The notes below the pieces were generated by a model. It was not told where the DNA came from. It made no database searches and saw nothing but the letters and a program-made list of their open reading frames with translations. Shown here one piece after another: positions 35,778 to 44,959 of a stretch of 64,000 nt of DNA. Position 1 is the first letter of the stretch; each line of letters opens with the position of its first letter. The translations under genes were made by a program, and so were the position numbers. The DNA is taken from positions 168,741-232,740 of the forward strand of contig NZ_LMPF01000021.1 in assembly GCF_001424345.1 (NCBI RefSeq). Reading direction: 5' to 3'. Source of the stretch: Burkholderia sp. Leaf177 (GTDB lineage Bacteria; Pseudomonadota; Gammaproteobacteria; Burkholderiales; Burkholderiaceae).

Positions 35778-36869
35778 ATGAGTCAAGCGCATGGCCGAAA
35801 CTCCGGATCTCGTGAGAACGGTCCACGTCAACCAAGCCGTCCTTCGAAAACGGCGCCCCGCCGCGACAGTAAACCGTTTACGAAAGCTCAGCCCGCCCGC
35901 AGTACCGCAAACGCGCAAACCACTGCGTCCATCTTCAAGACGCGCTCATTCAAGCTTCTGGTCGATGCCGCTGGCGCCGAAAATATCGCACTGGGTCTCG
36001 ACTCGAATCTCACGCGGGTGACGGAGTTGCTCAATGGCGTAGGGTTCACGCCGGAGACCGCTTTTCATATCGAGACAACGCTCGGTTTGCCTGACGGATT
36101 TTTCGATCAGCCGAATCCGTCGCTCACGCCGGAGATGGTCACGCGCCTGAAGTCGCCGCTGGATTTCGTGCAGGTGAACGCGGAAAACACACCGGGCGAG
36201 CACTTGCCCAAGGATGCGGAAATGCGGAAGAAGAACAATGGTCACGCGCAGGCCGGCGAGCTCGCTGAGAAACCCGCAATGATTCCATTGCCGAAGAAAC
36301 TTCACGCGCCCGCGAAGCCGGGCCTGCAGCAATCGCTGCCGCTGACAGAAGATGCTTCCGTCGAAAAAATCCGCCGCGCGAACCTGCACGTGCTGACATC
36401 GCGCAATGGATCGAAAGCGCGGCTGAGCGCGCTGATGGAGTTGAGCGGATCGAACATGGCGCATCGGCTGCACGGCCAGAAACGCCTTGACGACGCCGAA
36501 GCGAATCGCTTTACGGAACGGCTCGGCCTGCCCATCGGCTGGCTGGACAGCGCACGAACAGCGGCGGATATACCGGCTTCGGTGACGGCGATGCTGCTGC
36601 CTTCGCGCCGCGCCGGCGGAATTCAGGACGAGAACAAGGTGCGTGCGCAGACTGTCATGTCTGCGGCTGCGGACGAAGCACCGGCGCAGGTCCCGTTGGG
36701 CATGGACGCTCCAGTGCAGCCGGTATCGTCAACTACGCGAATCGATCATTTGCAGGGCATTCAGCCAATCGCGGAAGCGTTGCTCAAGACACTCGCGGGC
36801 AAGGCACGGGCGGGACTTCTCGATGAAGCGAAGGCGCTGGAAATGCTGCAACAGGCCGTGCTTCTTTAG
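35778..36869 (+). CDS. unknown protein with two HTH-like repeats
   Basis: A 363-residue protein I do not recognise by name. The first ~50 residues are basic and disordered-looking (Ser, Pro, Arg, Lys). Two internal repeats are visible at about 54-110 and 197-257. Both have a helical pattern like the Cro/C1 HTH and end alike: LLNGVGFTPETAFHIETTLG with LPDGFFD in the first, RLHGQKRLDDAEANRFTERL with GLPIGWLD in the second. They are joined by a Lys/Pro-rich linker. This suggests a soluble DNA-binding protein with tandem domains, possibly nucleoid-associated. No partner gene is obvious; the Abi-like gene follows after 255 bases. Confidence 0.6.
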   Translation: MSQAHGRNSGSRENGPRQPSRPSKTAPRRDSKPFTKAQPARSTANAQTTASIFKTRSFKLLVDAAGAENIALGLDSNLTRVTELLNGVGFTPETAFHIETTLGLPDGFFDQPNPSLTPEMVTRLKSPLDFVQVNAENTPGEHLPKDAEMRKKNNGHAQAGELAEKPAMIPLPKKLHAPAKPGLQQSLPLTEDASVEKIRRANLHVLTSRNGSKARLSALMELSGSNMAHRLHGQKRLDDAEANRFTERLGLPIGWLDSARTAADIPASVTAMLLPSRRAGGIQDENKVRAQTVMSAAADEAPAQVPLGMDAPVQPVSSTTRIDHLQGIQPIAEALLKTLAGKARAGLLDEAKALEMLQQAVLL

Positions 36870-37024
36870 GCGGCCGGTGTCGTGACGGCGCGGAGCGTGA
36901 TGCACCGTGCCTGCTGTATTTTTACCCGGCAAGAACGCGATGGATCAACAGATTAGCCATTCGGCTGACTCGTTTATGCAGCTCGATCTCCATACACTCG
37001 ATAACCCATAAACAACAAAGGCAA

Positions 37025-37045
37025 AAGGCCGCACATGGCGGCCTT
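37025..37045. terminator. hairpin between the HTH-repeat and Abi-like genes
   Basis: AAGGCCGC at 37025-37032 pairs perfectly with GCGGCCTT at 37038-37045 around ACATG. Followed by CTGTCTCTTT on the plus strand and T-rich on the minus strand. A modest terminator for the upstream gene. Confidence 0.5.
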
Positions 37046-37124
37046 CTGTCTCTTTGGCGACTGGGGATCTTGAGGTCTGTCGGAGAACCGAGAGCGCAAC
37101 AAGACTTGTTCCCAGCGCGTACCC

Positions 37125-38132
37125 GTGGACTATACCGTGATGAGCAGTTTGACGCAAATACATGTGGCGGATGCAGTGCAAGCGTTGTCGCGCGCACGCC
37201 TCAAAAACTACCGCACATTCTTCGGCGCTGTCGACGACCGGGCCGCGTACGGATTGTATTGCTGGAACGACGCGATCTCCGCTTCATTGTCGCGAGCACT
37301 TGCATTTACCGAGATCGCGCTTCGAAATCAGTTCCATGCCGCGTTGAGCGCACGATACGGCGAGGGCGCCGCCTCGTCGCGCGACTGGTACGCGCATTTG
37401 TGTCTCAATCCAAAATCGACCAGCCTGATTCAAAAGATCACGCATGAGCGACGCCGCGTAAGTGGCGCGTACGAACAGATACCGCGCTCGCCCGCGCCAT
37501 CACCGGACGACGTGGTGTCGAAACTGAGTTTTGGCTTCTGGCCACATGTGCTCGACATCAGCTTCGACAATGATAATTGCCCGCTCGACTGGCCTGCGAT
37601 GCTTATGGAAATCGTGCCTGGGCATCGGCACAGTTCGCTCGCCTTCTGGAGCCGGCCGAGAAACCGCGACAACCTGTTCGCACGAATCGATTTTTGCAAG
37701 GACCTGAGAAACCGGATTGCGCATCTGGAACCGGTCTGGAAAGCAGGACCATTGATGACCGAAGGCCGTGCACGAGTCGAGCGGAAGATTCGAGTGGAGC
37801 ACAGCGCGCCGGCAAATCCGGCCGAAGCATTGGCGCGGCTCCAGATTGCCTATGAGCGTGTGCTCGAGTTGTTGAAGTGGCTCTCGCCCAGCCTTGGCGA
37901 AGTTTATATGGCCAGCGAAGCTCATCATTGTTTCGAGTCGCTCAACCGGATTGCCGCTCTCAACGCATACAAACGGCACGGCGGACATCGACGCATCGCG
38001 GCTCTGAATCTGAACGCGTATCACTCGTTGCGGCGCCTGAAGAAAGAACTCAGAGGCATCGGCCGCCACCACGGCGCAGCGGAAGTCCGCAACGGCGGAC
38101 GGCCACTCGCCCGGTGGATTCCCGTGCTCTAG
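37125..38132 (+). CDS. Abi-family/HEPN-like protein, possible phage defence
   Basis: A 335-residue protein resembling the Abi (AbiD/F, Abi_2) family. The region ALAFTEIALRNQFHAALS at about 58-75, SKLSFGFWPHVLD at 132-144 and CKDLRNRIAHLEPVW at 191-205 are typical; R195-x4-H200 is the HEPN ribonuclease motif. Such proteins act in abortive infection as RNases. The C-terminal ~80 residues are extra and basic. The frame starts at GTG 37125, with an ATG at 37140; neither has a clear Shine-Dalgarno sequence. It stands alone without an antitoxin or other defence gene, so an immunity function is inference. Confidence 0.68.
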   Translation: MDYTVMSSLTQIHVADAVQALSRARLKNYRTFFGAVDDRAAYGLYCWNDAISASLSRALAFTEIALRNQFHAALSARYGEGAASSRDWYAHLCLNPKSTSLIQKITHERRRVSGAYEQIPRSPAPSPDDVVSKLSFGFWPHVLDISFDNDNCPLDWPAMLMEIVPGHRHSSLAFWSRPRNRDNLFARIDFCKDLRNRIAHLEPVWKAGPLMTEGRARVERKIRVEHSAPANPAEALARLQIAYERVLELLKWLSPSLGEVYMASEAHHCFESLNRIAALNAYKRHGGHRRIAALNLNAYHSLRRLKKELRGIGRHHGAAEVRNGGRPLARWIPVL

Positions 38133-38138
38133 CAAGCC

Positions 38139-39527
38139 CTACAAAACCTTCCCCGGATTCAAAAGTCCCTGCGGATCCAGCGCGGCCTTGATCGCGCGCA
38201 TCGACTCGATGTCGCTCTCCGAACGCGTGAAGTGCAGGAAATGTTTTTTCTTCGTGCCAATGCCGTGTTCCGCCGATATCGATCCGTGGAAATGGCGCGT
38301 GACGTCGTAGATGATGTCGTCGATTTCATCGTGGTCGTGCTTGCCCATGCCCGGCACGTCGACTACCACATGAATGTTGCCGTCGCCGAGATGGCCGTAG
38401 ATCATCACGGTCGCGTCCGGCCAGCGTTCGCGCAAACGCACGTCGCAGCGTTGCGCCGCCTCGCCCACTTGCGCGATGGAAAAGCTGACGTCGTAGGCCG
38501 CGTGGTTCGGGATGAAACGCTGATACTCGCCGGGTGCGTCGCGGATGGCCCAGAACGCGAGCGCCTGCGAATCCGATGACGCCAACGCCGCATCGCTCAC
38601 TACGCCCTCTTCCAGCATCTCGCCCAGGAACTCTTCGAACGCATCGGCGTGACGGACTGGATCGGTGCCAACGCTTTCGAGCAACACATAAAACGGATGT
38701 GCATCGTCAAGCGGCGCACGAAGCGTATCCAGGTTGGCGAGTACCGCGTCGTAATACCCTTTCCACATGACCTCGAACGCCGATACCCCCGGAGCCAGCC
38801 GCGACTGCGCGCGTGAGAGCAATGTGGTCACGGCATCGTATGAAGGCAAACCGCACCACGCGGTAGCGGTTGCAGTAGGTTTCGGACGCAATCTCAACAC
38901 AGCGCGCGTAATGATGGCGAGCGTGCCTTCACTGCCGATCAACAGATGCCGCAAGTCATAACCGCTGTTGTCCTTGATCATCTTGTTGAGGCCGCCGACT
39001 ACTTTTCCGCTGGCGAGCACGGCTTCGAGACCGAGCACCTGGTCACGCATCATGCCGTATTTGATCACGCGGTTTCCGCCGGCGTTCGTCGCCAGATTCC
39101 CGCCGATGGAACAACTTCCCCGCGCGCCCAGATCCAGCGGAAAATAGAATCCGGCCGCCGTCGCAGCTTCCTGTACGACCTGCAGCGGCACGCCGGCTTC
39201 GACGGTCATCGTGCTCGAAACCGGATCGATTTCGACGATCTTGTTCATGCGATCGAGGCTGATCGCGACCTCCTGACCCTGCACGTTCGCCCCGCCGACT
39301 AAGCCGGTCAGTCCGCCTTGCGTCACGACGGCCTGCCCGTGCGCCGAACAGATTCGTAACGCGTTTGCAAGCTCTGCGGTATCGCGCGGACGGATCACTG
39401 CAAGCGGCACGCCGCCCGGCAATCCGCTCCAGTCGACCACGCGCCGGTCCCCGAATTCCTCCGGCAACGAAACCACTTGCGAACCTAGAGCCTCGCGCAG
39501 TGCATGAACCGCTTCCTGTGCCGCCAT
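38139..39527 (-). CDS. FAD-linked D-2-hydroxyacid dehydrogenase
   Basis: A 462-residue oxidase of the VAO/PCMH flavoprotein family. The FAD domain has VVTQGGLTGLVGGANVQG and GARGSCSIGGNLATNAGG. The C-terminal FAD-oxidase domain has the GHLGDGNIHVVV metal-binding motif and SAEHGIG, ending with the typical DPQGLLNPGKVL. Relatives oxidise D-lactate, glycolate or D-2-hydroxyglutarate. Which one applies here is uncertain. It lies 66 bases downstream of the acetyl-CoA hydrolase/transferase gene on the same strand and is probably cotranscribed with it. Confidence 0.88.
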   Translation of the reverse strand: MAAQEAVHALREALGSQVVSLPEEFGDRRVVDWSGLPGGVPLAVIRPRDTAELANALRICSAHGQAVVTQGGLTGLVGGANVQGQEVAISLDRMNKIVEIDPVSSTMTVEAGVPLQVVQEAATAAGFYFPLDLGARGSCSIGGNLATNAGGNRVIKYGMMRDQVLGLEAVLASGKVVGGLNKMIKDNSGYDLRHLLIGSEGTLAIITRAVLRLRPKPTATATAWCGLPSYDAVTTLLSRAQSRLAPGVSAFEVMWKGYYDAVLANLDTLRAPLDDAHPFYVLLESVGTDPVRHADAFEEFLGEMLEEGVVSDAALASSDSQALAFWAIRDAPGEYQRFIPNHAAYDVSFSIAQVGEAAQRCDVRLRERWPDATVMIYGHLGDGNIHVVVDVPGMGKHDHDEIDDIIYDVTRHFHGSISAEHGIGTKKKHFLHFTRSESDIESMRAIKAALDPQGLLNPGKVL

Positions 39528-39593
39528 TTTGCTGTCTCCGTCGATCTTGTTCGATATTTACCAGATCGTATACGAAAGCCCAATGCGGCACGC

Positions 39594-41090
39594 TCAGCGC
39601 TGCATGGTTCCGGTTTCGGCAAAGCGCGTATGCATGCCGAACGCGGCACGCAGATCGTGCGGCGTGTGTCCGCCGAACCGGGATGCATCGTGGAAATAAT
39701 CGCGCAGCAATTCGCGATACTGCGGATGAGCGCAATGTTCGATAACCTGCAACGCGCGCTCCCTCGGCGCGAGCCCCGTCAAATTCGCGAGACCGATTTC
39801 GGTCACGATCACATCGACGTCATGTTCGTTGTGATCGCAATGCGGGACCATTGGAACGATGCTGGATATTGCGCCGTTCTTCGCCACGGACTTCGTCGCG
39901 AAAATTGCATAAGACGCGTTGCGCGCAAAGTCGCCCGAGCCGCCAATGCCGTTCATCATGTGCGTGCCGCCCACGTGCGTGGAGTTCACGTTGCCGTATA
40001 TATCGGCTTCGAGCGCCGTGTTGATTGCAATCAATCCAAGCCGGCGAATCACCTCGGGATGATTGCTCACCTCTTGCGGACGCAACACAAGTTTGTCCCG
40101 ATAGCGCGACAGATCCTTGAACACGCGCCGCTGGCAATCGGCGGACAACGTAATGGACGCGCCCGATGCAAAACTCACCTTGCCTTGATCCATAAGCTCA
40201 AACGTTGAATCCTGAAGCACTTCTGAATAGATGGTCAGCGCTTCGAACGGCGAGCGAGCAAAGCCCGACAACACCGCGTTCGCAATGGTCCCGATACCCG
40301 CCTGCAACGGCGGCAATGCTTTCGGCAGACGTCCGCGCGACACTTCATGCTGGAAAAATTCGATTAGATGTCCGGCGATACGCGCTGTATCGTTATCGGG
40401 TTTCTCGACGGTCGAAGGACTGTCAGGCATGTCCGTTATCACGATGGCAGCGATCTTTTCGATCGGCACGTGAATAGCTCGTTCGCCAATGCGGTCATCG
40501 CAACGAATAATCGGCAGCGGCTGGCGCGAAGGACGTTCTGCTGGCGACCAGATATCGTGAAGACCTTCGAGCGCGGCCGGCTGAGCGAGATTCAGTTCGA
40601 TGATCACCTTTTTCGCGCACGCAGCGAAGGTCGCGGAATTCCCGATCGACGTGGTCGGCACAATGCCGCCGCTTTCGGTGATCGCGGCGGCTTCGATGAT
40701 CGCAATGTCCATTGAACCAAGCCGGTTCGTCCGCAAATGTTCCACCGTCTCCGACAAATGCTGGTCGATGTACATGACTTCACCGGAGTTGATCGCGCGA
40801 CGCAACGTGCTGTCCACCTGGAACGGCATCCTGCGTGCGAGCACGCCAGCTTGAGTGAGCTTCCTGTCGGTATCGTGGCCTAACGATGCACCCGTAATCA
40901 ACGTAATACGCAACGGCTTGCCTTCGCGTTGTGCGCGCTCCGCGAGCGCGGCGGGCACGGCCTTGGCGTCACCGGCGCGCGTGAATCCGCTTGCGCCTAC
41001 GATCATGCCATCGTGGATCAACTGCGCGGCTTCATCGCTCGACATGATCTTGCCGAGCAAGGGTTTGTATCGGATGCGTTCTTCAAACAT
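39594..41090 (-). CDS. acetyl-CoA hydrolase/transferase (succinate:CoA transferase-like)
   Basis: A 498-residue class I CoA transferase of the acetyl-CoA hydrolase family. The N terminus FEERIRYKPLLGKIMSSDEAA and IGASG-like stretch GMIVGASGFTRAGDAKAVP are conserved, as are GIGTIANAVLSG, a probable catalytic Glu region, and THMMNGIGGSGDFARNA. It moves CoA between acetate and succinate or similar acids. The start at 41090 fits the family; the frame remains open to 41567 but that part overlaps the divergent SDR gene and is unrelated. Upstream of the FAD oxidase in a likely operon. Confidence 0.9.
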   Translation of the reverse strand: MFEERIRYKPLLGKIMSSDEAAQLIHDGMIVGASGFTRAGDAKAVPAALAERAQREGKPLRITLITGASLGHDTDRKLTQAGVLARRMPFQVDSTLRRAINSGEVMYIDQHLSETVEHLRTNRLGSMDIAIIEAAAITESGGIVPTTSIGNSATFAACAKKVIIELNLAQPAALEGLHDIWSPAERPSRQPLPIIRCDDRIGERAIHVPIEKIAAIVITDMPDSPSTVEKPDNDTARIAGHLIEFFQHEVSRGRLPKALPPLQAGIGTIANAVLSGFARSPFEALTIYSEVLQDSTFELMDQGKVSFASGASITLSADCQRRVFKDLSRYRDKLVLRPQEVSNHPEVIRRLGLIAINTALEADIYGNVNSTHVGGTHMMNGIGGSGDFARNASYAIFATKSVAKNGAISSIVPMVPHCDHNEHDVDVIVTEIGLANLTGLAPRERALQVIEHCAHPQYRELLRDYFHDASRFGGHTPHDLRAAFGMHTRFAETGTMQR

Positions 41091-41318
41091 GGTCGTCCTT
41101 GCGTATTCGGCGAGCCCGCCATGTATTGGCGGAACCGCGTTCTGGTTGCGGTGCCGCCAGCATGCCGTGCCACCTTCACCGCGCCTATCAGGTTCTGCCG
41201 AAAAATCAGTGCAACAGCGTGCTGCAAAATGCGCCGCCGCACCGCATCGATCCAGCCAAACTACAATGCGTCTTTCTACGTTCAGTGCACGACAACCCGA
41301 CATAACGAGGATCAACGC

Positions 41319-42086
41319 ATGACAGAGCTTTTCGATCTGAGCGGCCGCACCGCGCTTGTCACCGGTTCGGCGCGCGGCATTGGCTTTGCACTCGCCGAAG
41401 GACTCGCGAACGCGGGCGCCAGCGTGATCATCAATGGAACACGCGCCGACACCGTGAACGAAGCGGTAACGCGTCTTGCGAACAAAGGCTTGAAAGCGCA
41501 AGGCCGCGCCTTCGATGTCACGAGCGAACAAGCCGTGCACGACGCCTTCGCCCACTGGGACGAACAAGGCGTGCAGATCGACATCGTCATCAATAACGCG
41601 GGCATACAGTTTCGCAAGCCGCTGATCGAGCTTGAACTAAGTGACTGGCAACGCGTGATCGATACCAATCTCACTAGCGCGTTCATCGTTTCGAAGCAAG
41701 CAGCAAAGCGCATGATCGCGCGCGGCAAGGGCGGCAAGATCGTCAACATCGGCTCGCTTACGAGCGAAGGCGCGCGTGCGACCGTGGGCGCGTACACCGC
41801 GGCGAAGGGCGGCATCAAGATGCTGACGCGCGCGATGAGCGCGGAATGGGCGGCATCGAATATCCAGGCCAACGCTATCGGCCCGGGATATATCCTCACC
41901 GACATGAACAAGCCACTGGTCGAAAATCCGACCTTCGATGCATGGGTGAAAAGCAGCAATCCGTCTCAGCGATGGGGCTCGCCGGAAGAACTTGTCGGCA
42001 CGGCGGTGTTTTTGTCGTCGGCGGCATCGAGTTATGTGAACGGACAGATCATTTACGTCGATGGCGGATGGCTTGCCGTGCTTTGA
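41319..42086 (+). CDS. SDR-family dehydrogenase, gluconate 5-dehydrogenase-like
   Basis: A 255-residue classical short-chain dehydrogenase. TGSARGIG at 15-22 is the cofactor loop, NNAGIQ at about 90-95 and S-Y-K catalytic residues are in NIGSLTSEGA and AYTAAKGG. The protein closely resembles gluconate 5-dehydrogenases (IdnO/Gno), which interconvert gluconate and 5-ketogluconate with NADP. GAGG ten bases before the ATG supports this start. It is divergent from the CoA transferase gene with 228 bases between and appears monocistronic. Confidence 0.88.
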   Translation: MTELFDLSGRTALVTGSARGIGFALAEGLANAGASVIINGTRADTVNEAVTRLANKGLKAQGRAFDVTSEQAVHDAFAHWDEQGVQIDIVINNAGIQFRKPLIELELSDWQRVIDTNLTSAFIVSKQAAKRMIARGKGGKIVNIGSLTSEGARATVGAYTAAKGGIKMLTRAMSAEWAASNIQANAIGPGYILTDMNKPLVENPTFDAWVKSSNPSQRWGSPEELVGTAVFLSSAASSYVNGQIIYVDGGWLAVL

Positions 42087-42260
42087 CGCTCGAGCGCGAT
42101 GCATTCAAAAAAGTCATGCGTACGTTCGTTTAAGAAACGCACGCGGATACCGGCAAATAATCCATTGCCACAACGAACACAAGCTAAGTATTCTTGAAGA
42201 GACCGCTTCAAGAACACGAACGAAAACCGCCGATCAAGCAGTCCGCAACCTGGAGATGCC

Positions 42261-42962
42261 ATGAGGTTTCTGGTGGCCGACGACCACGAGTTGATCCGCC
42301 AAGGCGTGAAAGCGCTGTTGCGCGGACTCGACCCGGACGCCCAGTTCGACGAAGCCGATAGCTGGGAAACACTCGCCGCCGCAGCCCGGCCGGATGCGAA
42401 CCACGATCTCGCAATCGTCGATCTGCACATGTCCGGCATGGAAGGCGCGGCGTCGCTACAGACGCTGCTGAAGGCAAACCCGGCGCTGCCGCTGGTGGTG
42501 TTGTCGGCGGAAGAATCCGCAGATGAAATGCGCGCGGTGCTCGCAGCCGGCGCGCTCGGATTCGTGCCCAAGCGCGAACCCGCGAGCGTGATGCTCAAGG
42601 CAATCGAGCTCGTGCTGCTCGGCGGCGCCTACGTTCCTATTGAAGCACTTAGTCTGCTCGGCCCCGCGCAGGCCCCGGAGCGCGTCGCGGAACGTTCGGG
42701 TGCGGCGGTCGTGGAGGCAACGCCCGCCGGCATCCAGCCGCATCATCGGCATCTGATGGAAAACCTGTCGCCCCGGCAGCAGGAAATCATGCGGCTCGTG
42801 TATCGCGGCTGGACCAACAAGATGATCGCGCGCGAACTCGGCGTTGCCGAGGGAACCGTCAAGGTGCACTTGTCCGTCATGTTCCGGGCGCTTTGCGTCC
42901 ACAACCGCTCGGCGGCGATCGCGCTGATCAGCGGCTGGCTGGAAACCGGCCGCACGCTTTGA
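42261..42962 (+). CDS. NarL/FixJ-type response regulator
   Basis: A 233-residue regulator: receiver domain at 1-120 with acidic pocket DDH at 7-9 and phosphoacceptor Asp54 in AIVDLHMSG, then a linker and a LuxR-type HTH at about 165-230 (LSPRQQEIMRLVYRGWTNKM, AEGTVKVHLSVMFRAL). It should bind DNA when phosphorylated. It faces the hybrid kinase gene tail to tail with no base between the two stop codons, so the two are probably partners though not cotranscribed. The regulon is unknown. Confidence 0.92.
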   Translation: MRFLVADDHELIRQGVKALLRGLDPDAQFDEADSWETLAAAARPDANHDLAIVDLHMSGMEGAASLQTLLKANPALPLVVLSAEESADEMRAVLAAGALGFVPKREPASVMLKAIELVLLGGAYVPIEALSLLGPAQAPERVAERSGAAVVEATPAGIQPHHRHLMENLSPRQQEIMRLVYRGWTNKMIARELGVAEGTVKVHLSVMFRALCVHNRSAAIALISGWLETGRTL

Positions 42963-44747
42963 TTACGATGCCGGCGGGTGCCGCTCCAGCGCAGCATTAC
43001 GTTCGCCTTGCTGCCACAGCGCATCGAGCGTGCGGCGCAAGCGGGCCGGCGTCACGGGTTTGTGCAGCACGGGGATGCCTTGCGCGGCGAGCGTGCTGAG
43101 TTCGGACGACGCCATGTCGCCCGTGATCATCAGCGTGACGATGTCGCCATCGCCCCGTTCCCACAACGCCTGGCGAACCGCGCGCACCGCTTGCGCGCCG
43201 GTACGGTGGTTGCCGAGCTGGTAGTCGCACAGGAGCGCATCGGGCACGAAATCTTCTTCAACGGCCTGCACCGCCGCCCGTTCGTCACGCACGCTTCGCA
43301 CGATGCATCCCCAACGGCCGAGCAAGCGTTCGAGGGCGGCGAGGATGGCGGGGTCGTCGTCGATGCAAAGAATTCGCCGCCCCGCCGCCGTTGGTCCGCC
43401 CGATGCGGGATCGTTGAGTCTTGCGGTGATGGTGATCAGGTCCGGGTCGCCACGTTTGACGGGCACGCCGATCGTCGTGCCGCGTCCCGCGGCGGAGCGC
43501 AGCGTCACGTCGGCCCCGAGCAGTTTCACGAGTCGCCTGACGGTCGGCAAACCGAGTCCATGTCCTTGCCGCGGTTTGTTATCGGACAGCCTTGCTTGAT
43601 AAAACTCCTCGAACACGAGTTCGTGCTCCTCCGGCGCAATGCCGATTCCTGAGTCGCGTACCTCGATCCGGCCGCTCCGGTAGCCCATCCATATTGCACC
43701 GCGCTCGGTGTATCGGATGGCGTTAGATATCAAATTCCCAAGCACGCGTTCGAGCAGGACAGGATCGGAAAACGCGACCGCGTCAGTCGGCGCGATGCGC
43801 AACGCCAGACCCTTGGCGGCGGCAAGCGGACGGTATTGGGTATCGATGCGGCCGAAAATCTCCGAGAGCCGGAAATGCAGCGGTATCACTTGTGTAACGC
43901 CGCTTTCCAGGCGCGCGAGATCCAGCACCTGATTGAACAGCCCGTTCAGCGCTTCGACATTTGCAATGATGCTGTCGGCCGTTTCGCTGCGCTGAGCAGC
44001 GGACGCCAGCGTGTCTTTCAACGATTCCGCCAGCAGGCCGATTGCATGCAGCGGCTGGCGCAAGTCATGACTCGCGGCCGCGAAAAAACGCGTTCTCGCG
44101 CGACTCGCTTCTTCTGTCACGCGCTGCTGTATAGCAAGCGATTCGGCAAGGCGCTGCTGGTTCACACGCGCTTCGACGACACGCCGGAACATGGTCCGGT
44201 AGCGCGCGGCGTACACGTTCATCGCGATAAAAAACACGGCGAGCACCACGCCGACCACAATCCGGTCGCGTGTGGGCGAGCTGAAGTTCAGCACCATGGC
44301 GGGCATCAGGAGCAACGGAATGGCGCTGGAGAAATTGAGGAGATCGAACCCGCTCGACATGAAGACGCCCGCCGCCAAAGTCACGAGCAGCACGGTATGG
44401 AGAACGGGAAGATCGGCTTGCTGGCTATGGAATGCGAACCAGATGGAAAGCCCGGGCGCGCTGTACAGCACGATACTGCGAAGCGCGTGAAGGTTGATCC
44501 ATTGGCGTGGCGCGAACATCTCCGGCCAATGACGGTTCCAGGCCCATAGTGCAATTCCGCCAAAATTAGCAATGCTATAGAAGACAATCCAGGCCGTGAA
44601 AAGCCCGTGCTGCGCAATGGAACCGAAATAAACCGCGCTCAAGGCCGCAATGGATAACCAGTGCGTAAAGAATGCAATGGGGTCCTGAGCATAAAGAACC
44701 TTGGCGAGATCCTTGTCTATTTCGCGCCGCATTGGATCGTTCTGCAT
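42963..44747 (-). CDS. membrane hybrid histidine kinase with receiver domain
   Basis: A 594-residue sensor kinase. About six hydrophobic helices lie at 28-180 with little periplasmic sequence. The HisKA domain has His227 in AAASHDLRQPLHAIG, followed by HATPase motifs (NLISNAIRYTERG, RDSGIGIAPEE, GHGLGLPTVRRLV), and a C-terminal receiver with RILCIDDDP and LLCDYQLG carrying the phosphoacceptor Asp. The start at 44747 is the first Met of the conserved-looking part; the frame is open to 44792. It lies tail to tail with the LuxR-type response regulator and divergent from the sigma-like gene. Confidence 0.9.
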   Translation of the reverse strand: MQNDPMRREIDKDLAKVLYAQDPIAFFTHWLSIAALSAVYFGSIAQHGLFTAWIVFYSIANFGGIALWAWNRHWPEMFAPRQWINLHALRSIVLYSAPGLSIWFAFHSQQADLPVLHTVLLVTLAAGVFMSSGFDLLNFSSAIPLLLMPAMVLNFSSPTRDRIVVGVVLAVFFIAMNVYAARYRTMFRRVVEARVNQQRLAESLAIQQRVTEEASRARTRFFAAASHDLRQPLHAIGLLAESLKDTLASAAQRSETADSIIANVEALNGLFNQVLDLARLESGVTQVIPLHFRLSEIFGRIDTQYRPLAAAKGLALRIAPTDAVAFSDPVLLERVLGNLISNAIRYTERGAIWMGYRSGRIEVRDSGIGIAPEEHELVFEEFYQARLSDNKPRQGHGLGLPTVRRLVKLLGADVTLRSAAGRGTTIGVPVKRGDPDLITITARLNDPASGGPTAAGRRILCIDDDPAILAALERLLGRWGCIVRSVRDERAAVQAVEEDFVPDALLCDYQLGNHRTGAQAVRAVRQALWERGDGDIVTLMITGDMASSELSTLAAQGIPVLHKPVTPARLRRTLDALWQQGERNAALERHPPAS

Positions 44748-44959
44748 CTTGTCAGCCCCTTGGTTTGCCGGGTGCGCGCCTGGCTGACGCACATGGGAAC
44801 GACTTGGCTAAACGACACTGGCTATAACGGTGGGGCGTCTGGCGCCTTGAGACCTTACGCAAGTTTACCTGACGGCTATTACTTTAGCCATATGGCGCAA
44901 CCCGCGTCTGATAACCATACTTCGGTCGACATCCAATAAAACACACGAGGGAGAACAAC

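Noticed and set aside
41091..41567. N-terminal extension of the CoA transferase frame
   Set aside because: It overlaps the divergent SDR gene and has no family similarity; the conserved N terminus begins at 41090.
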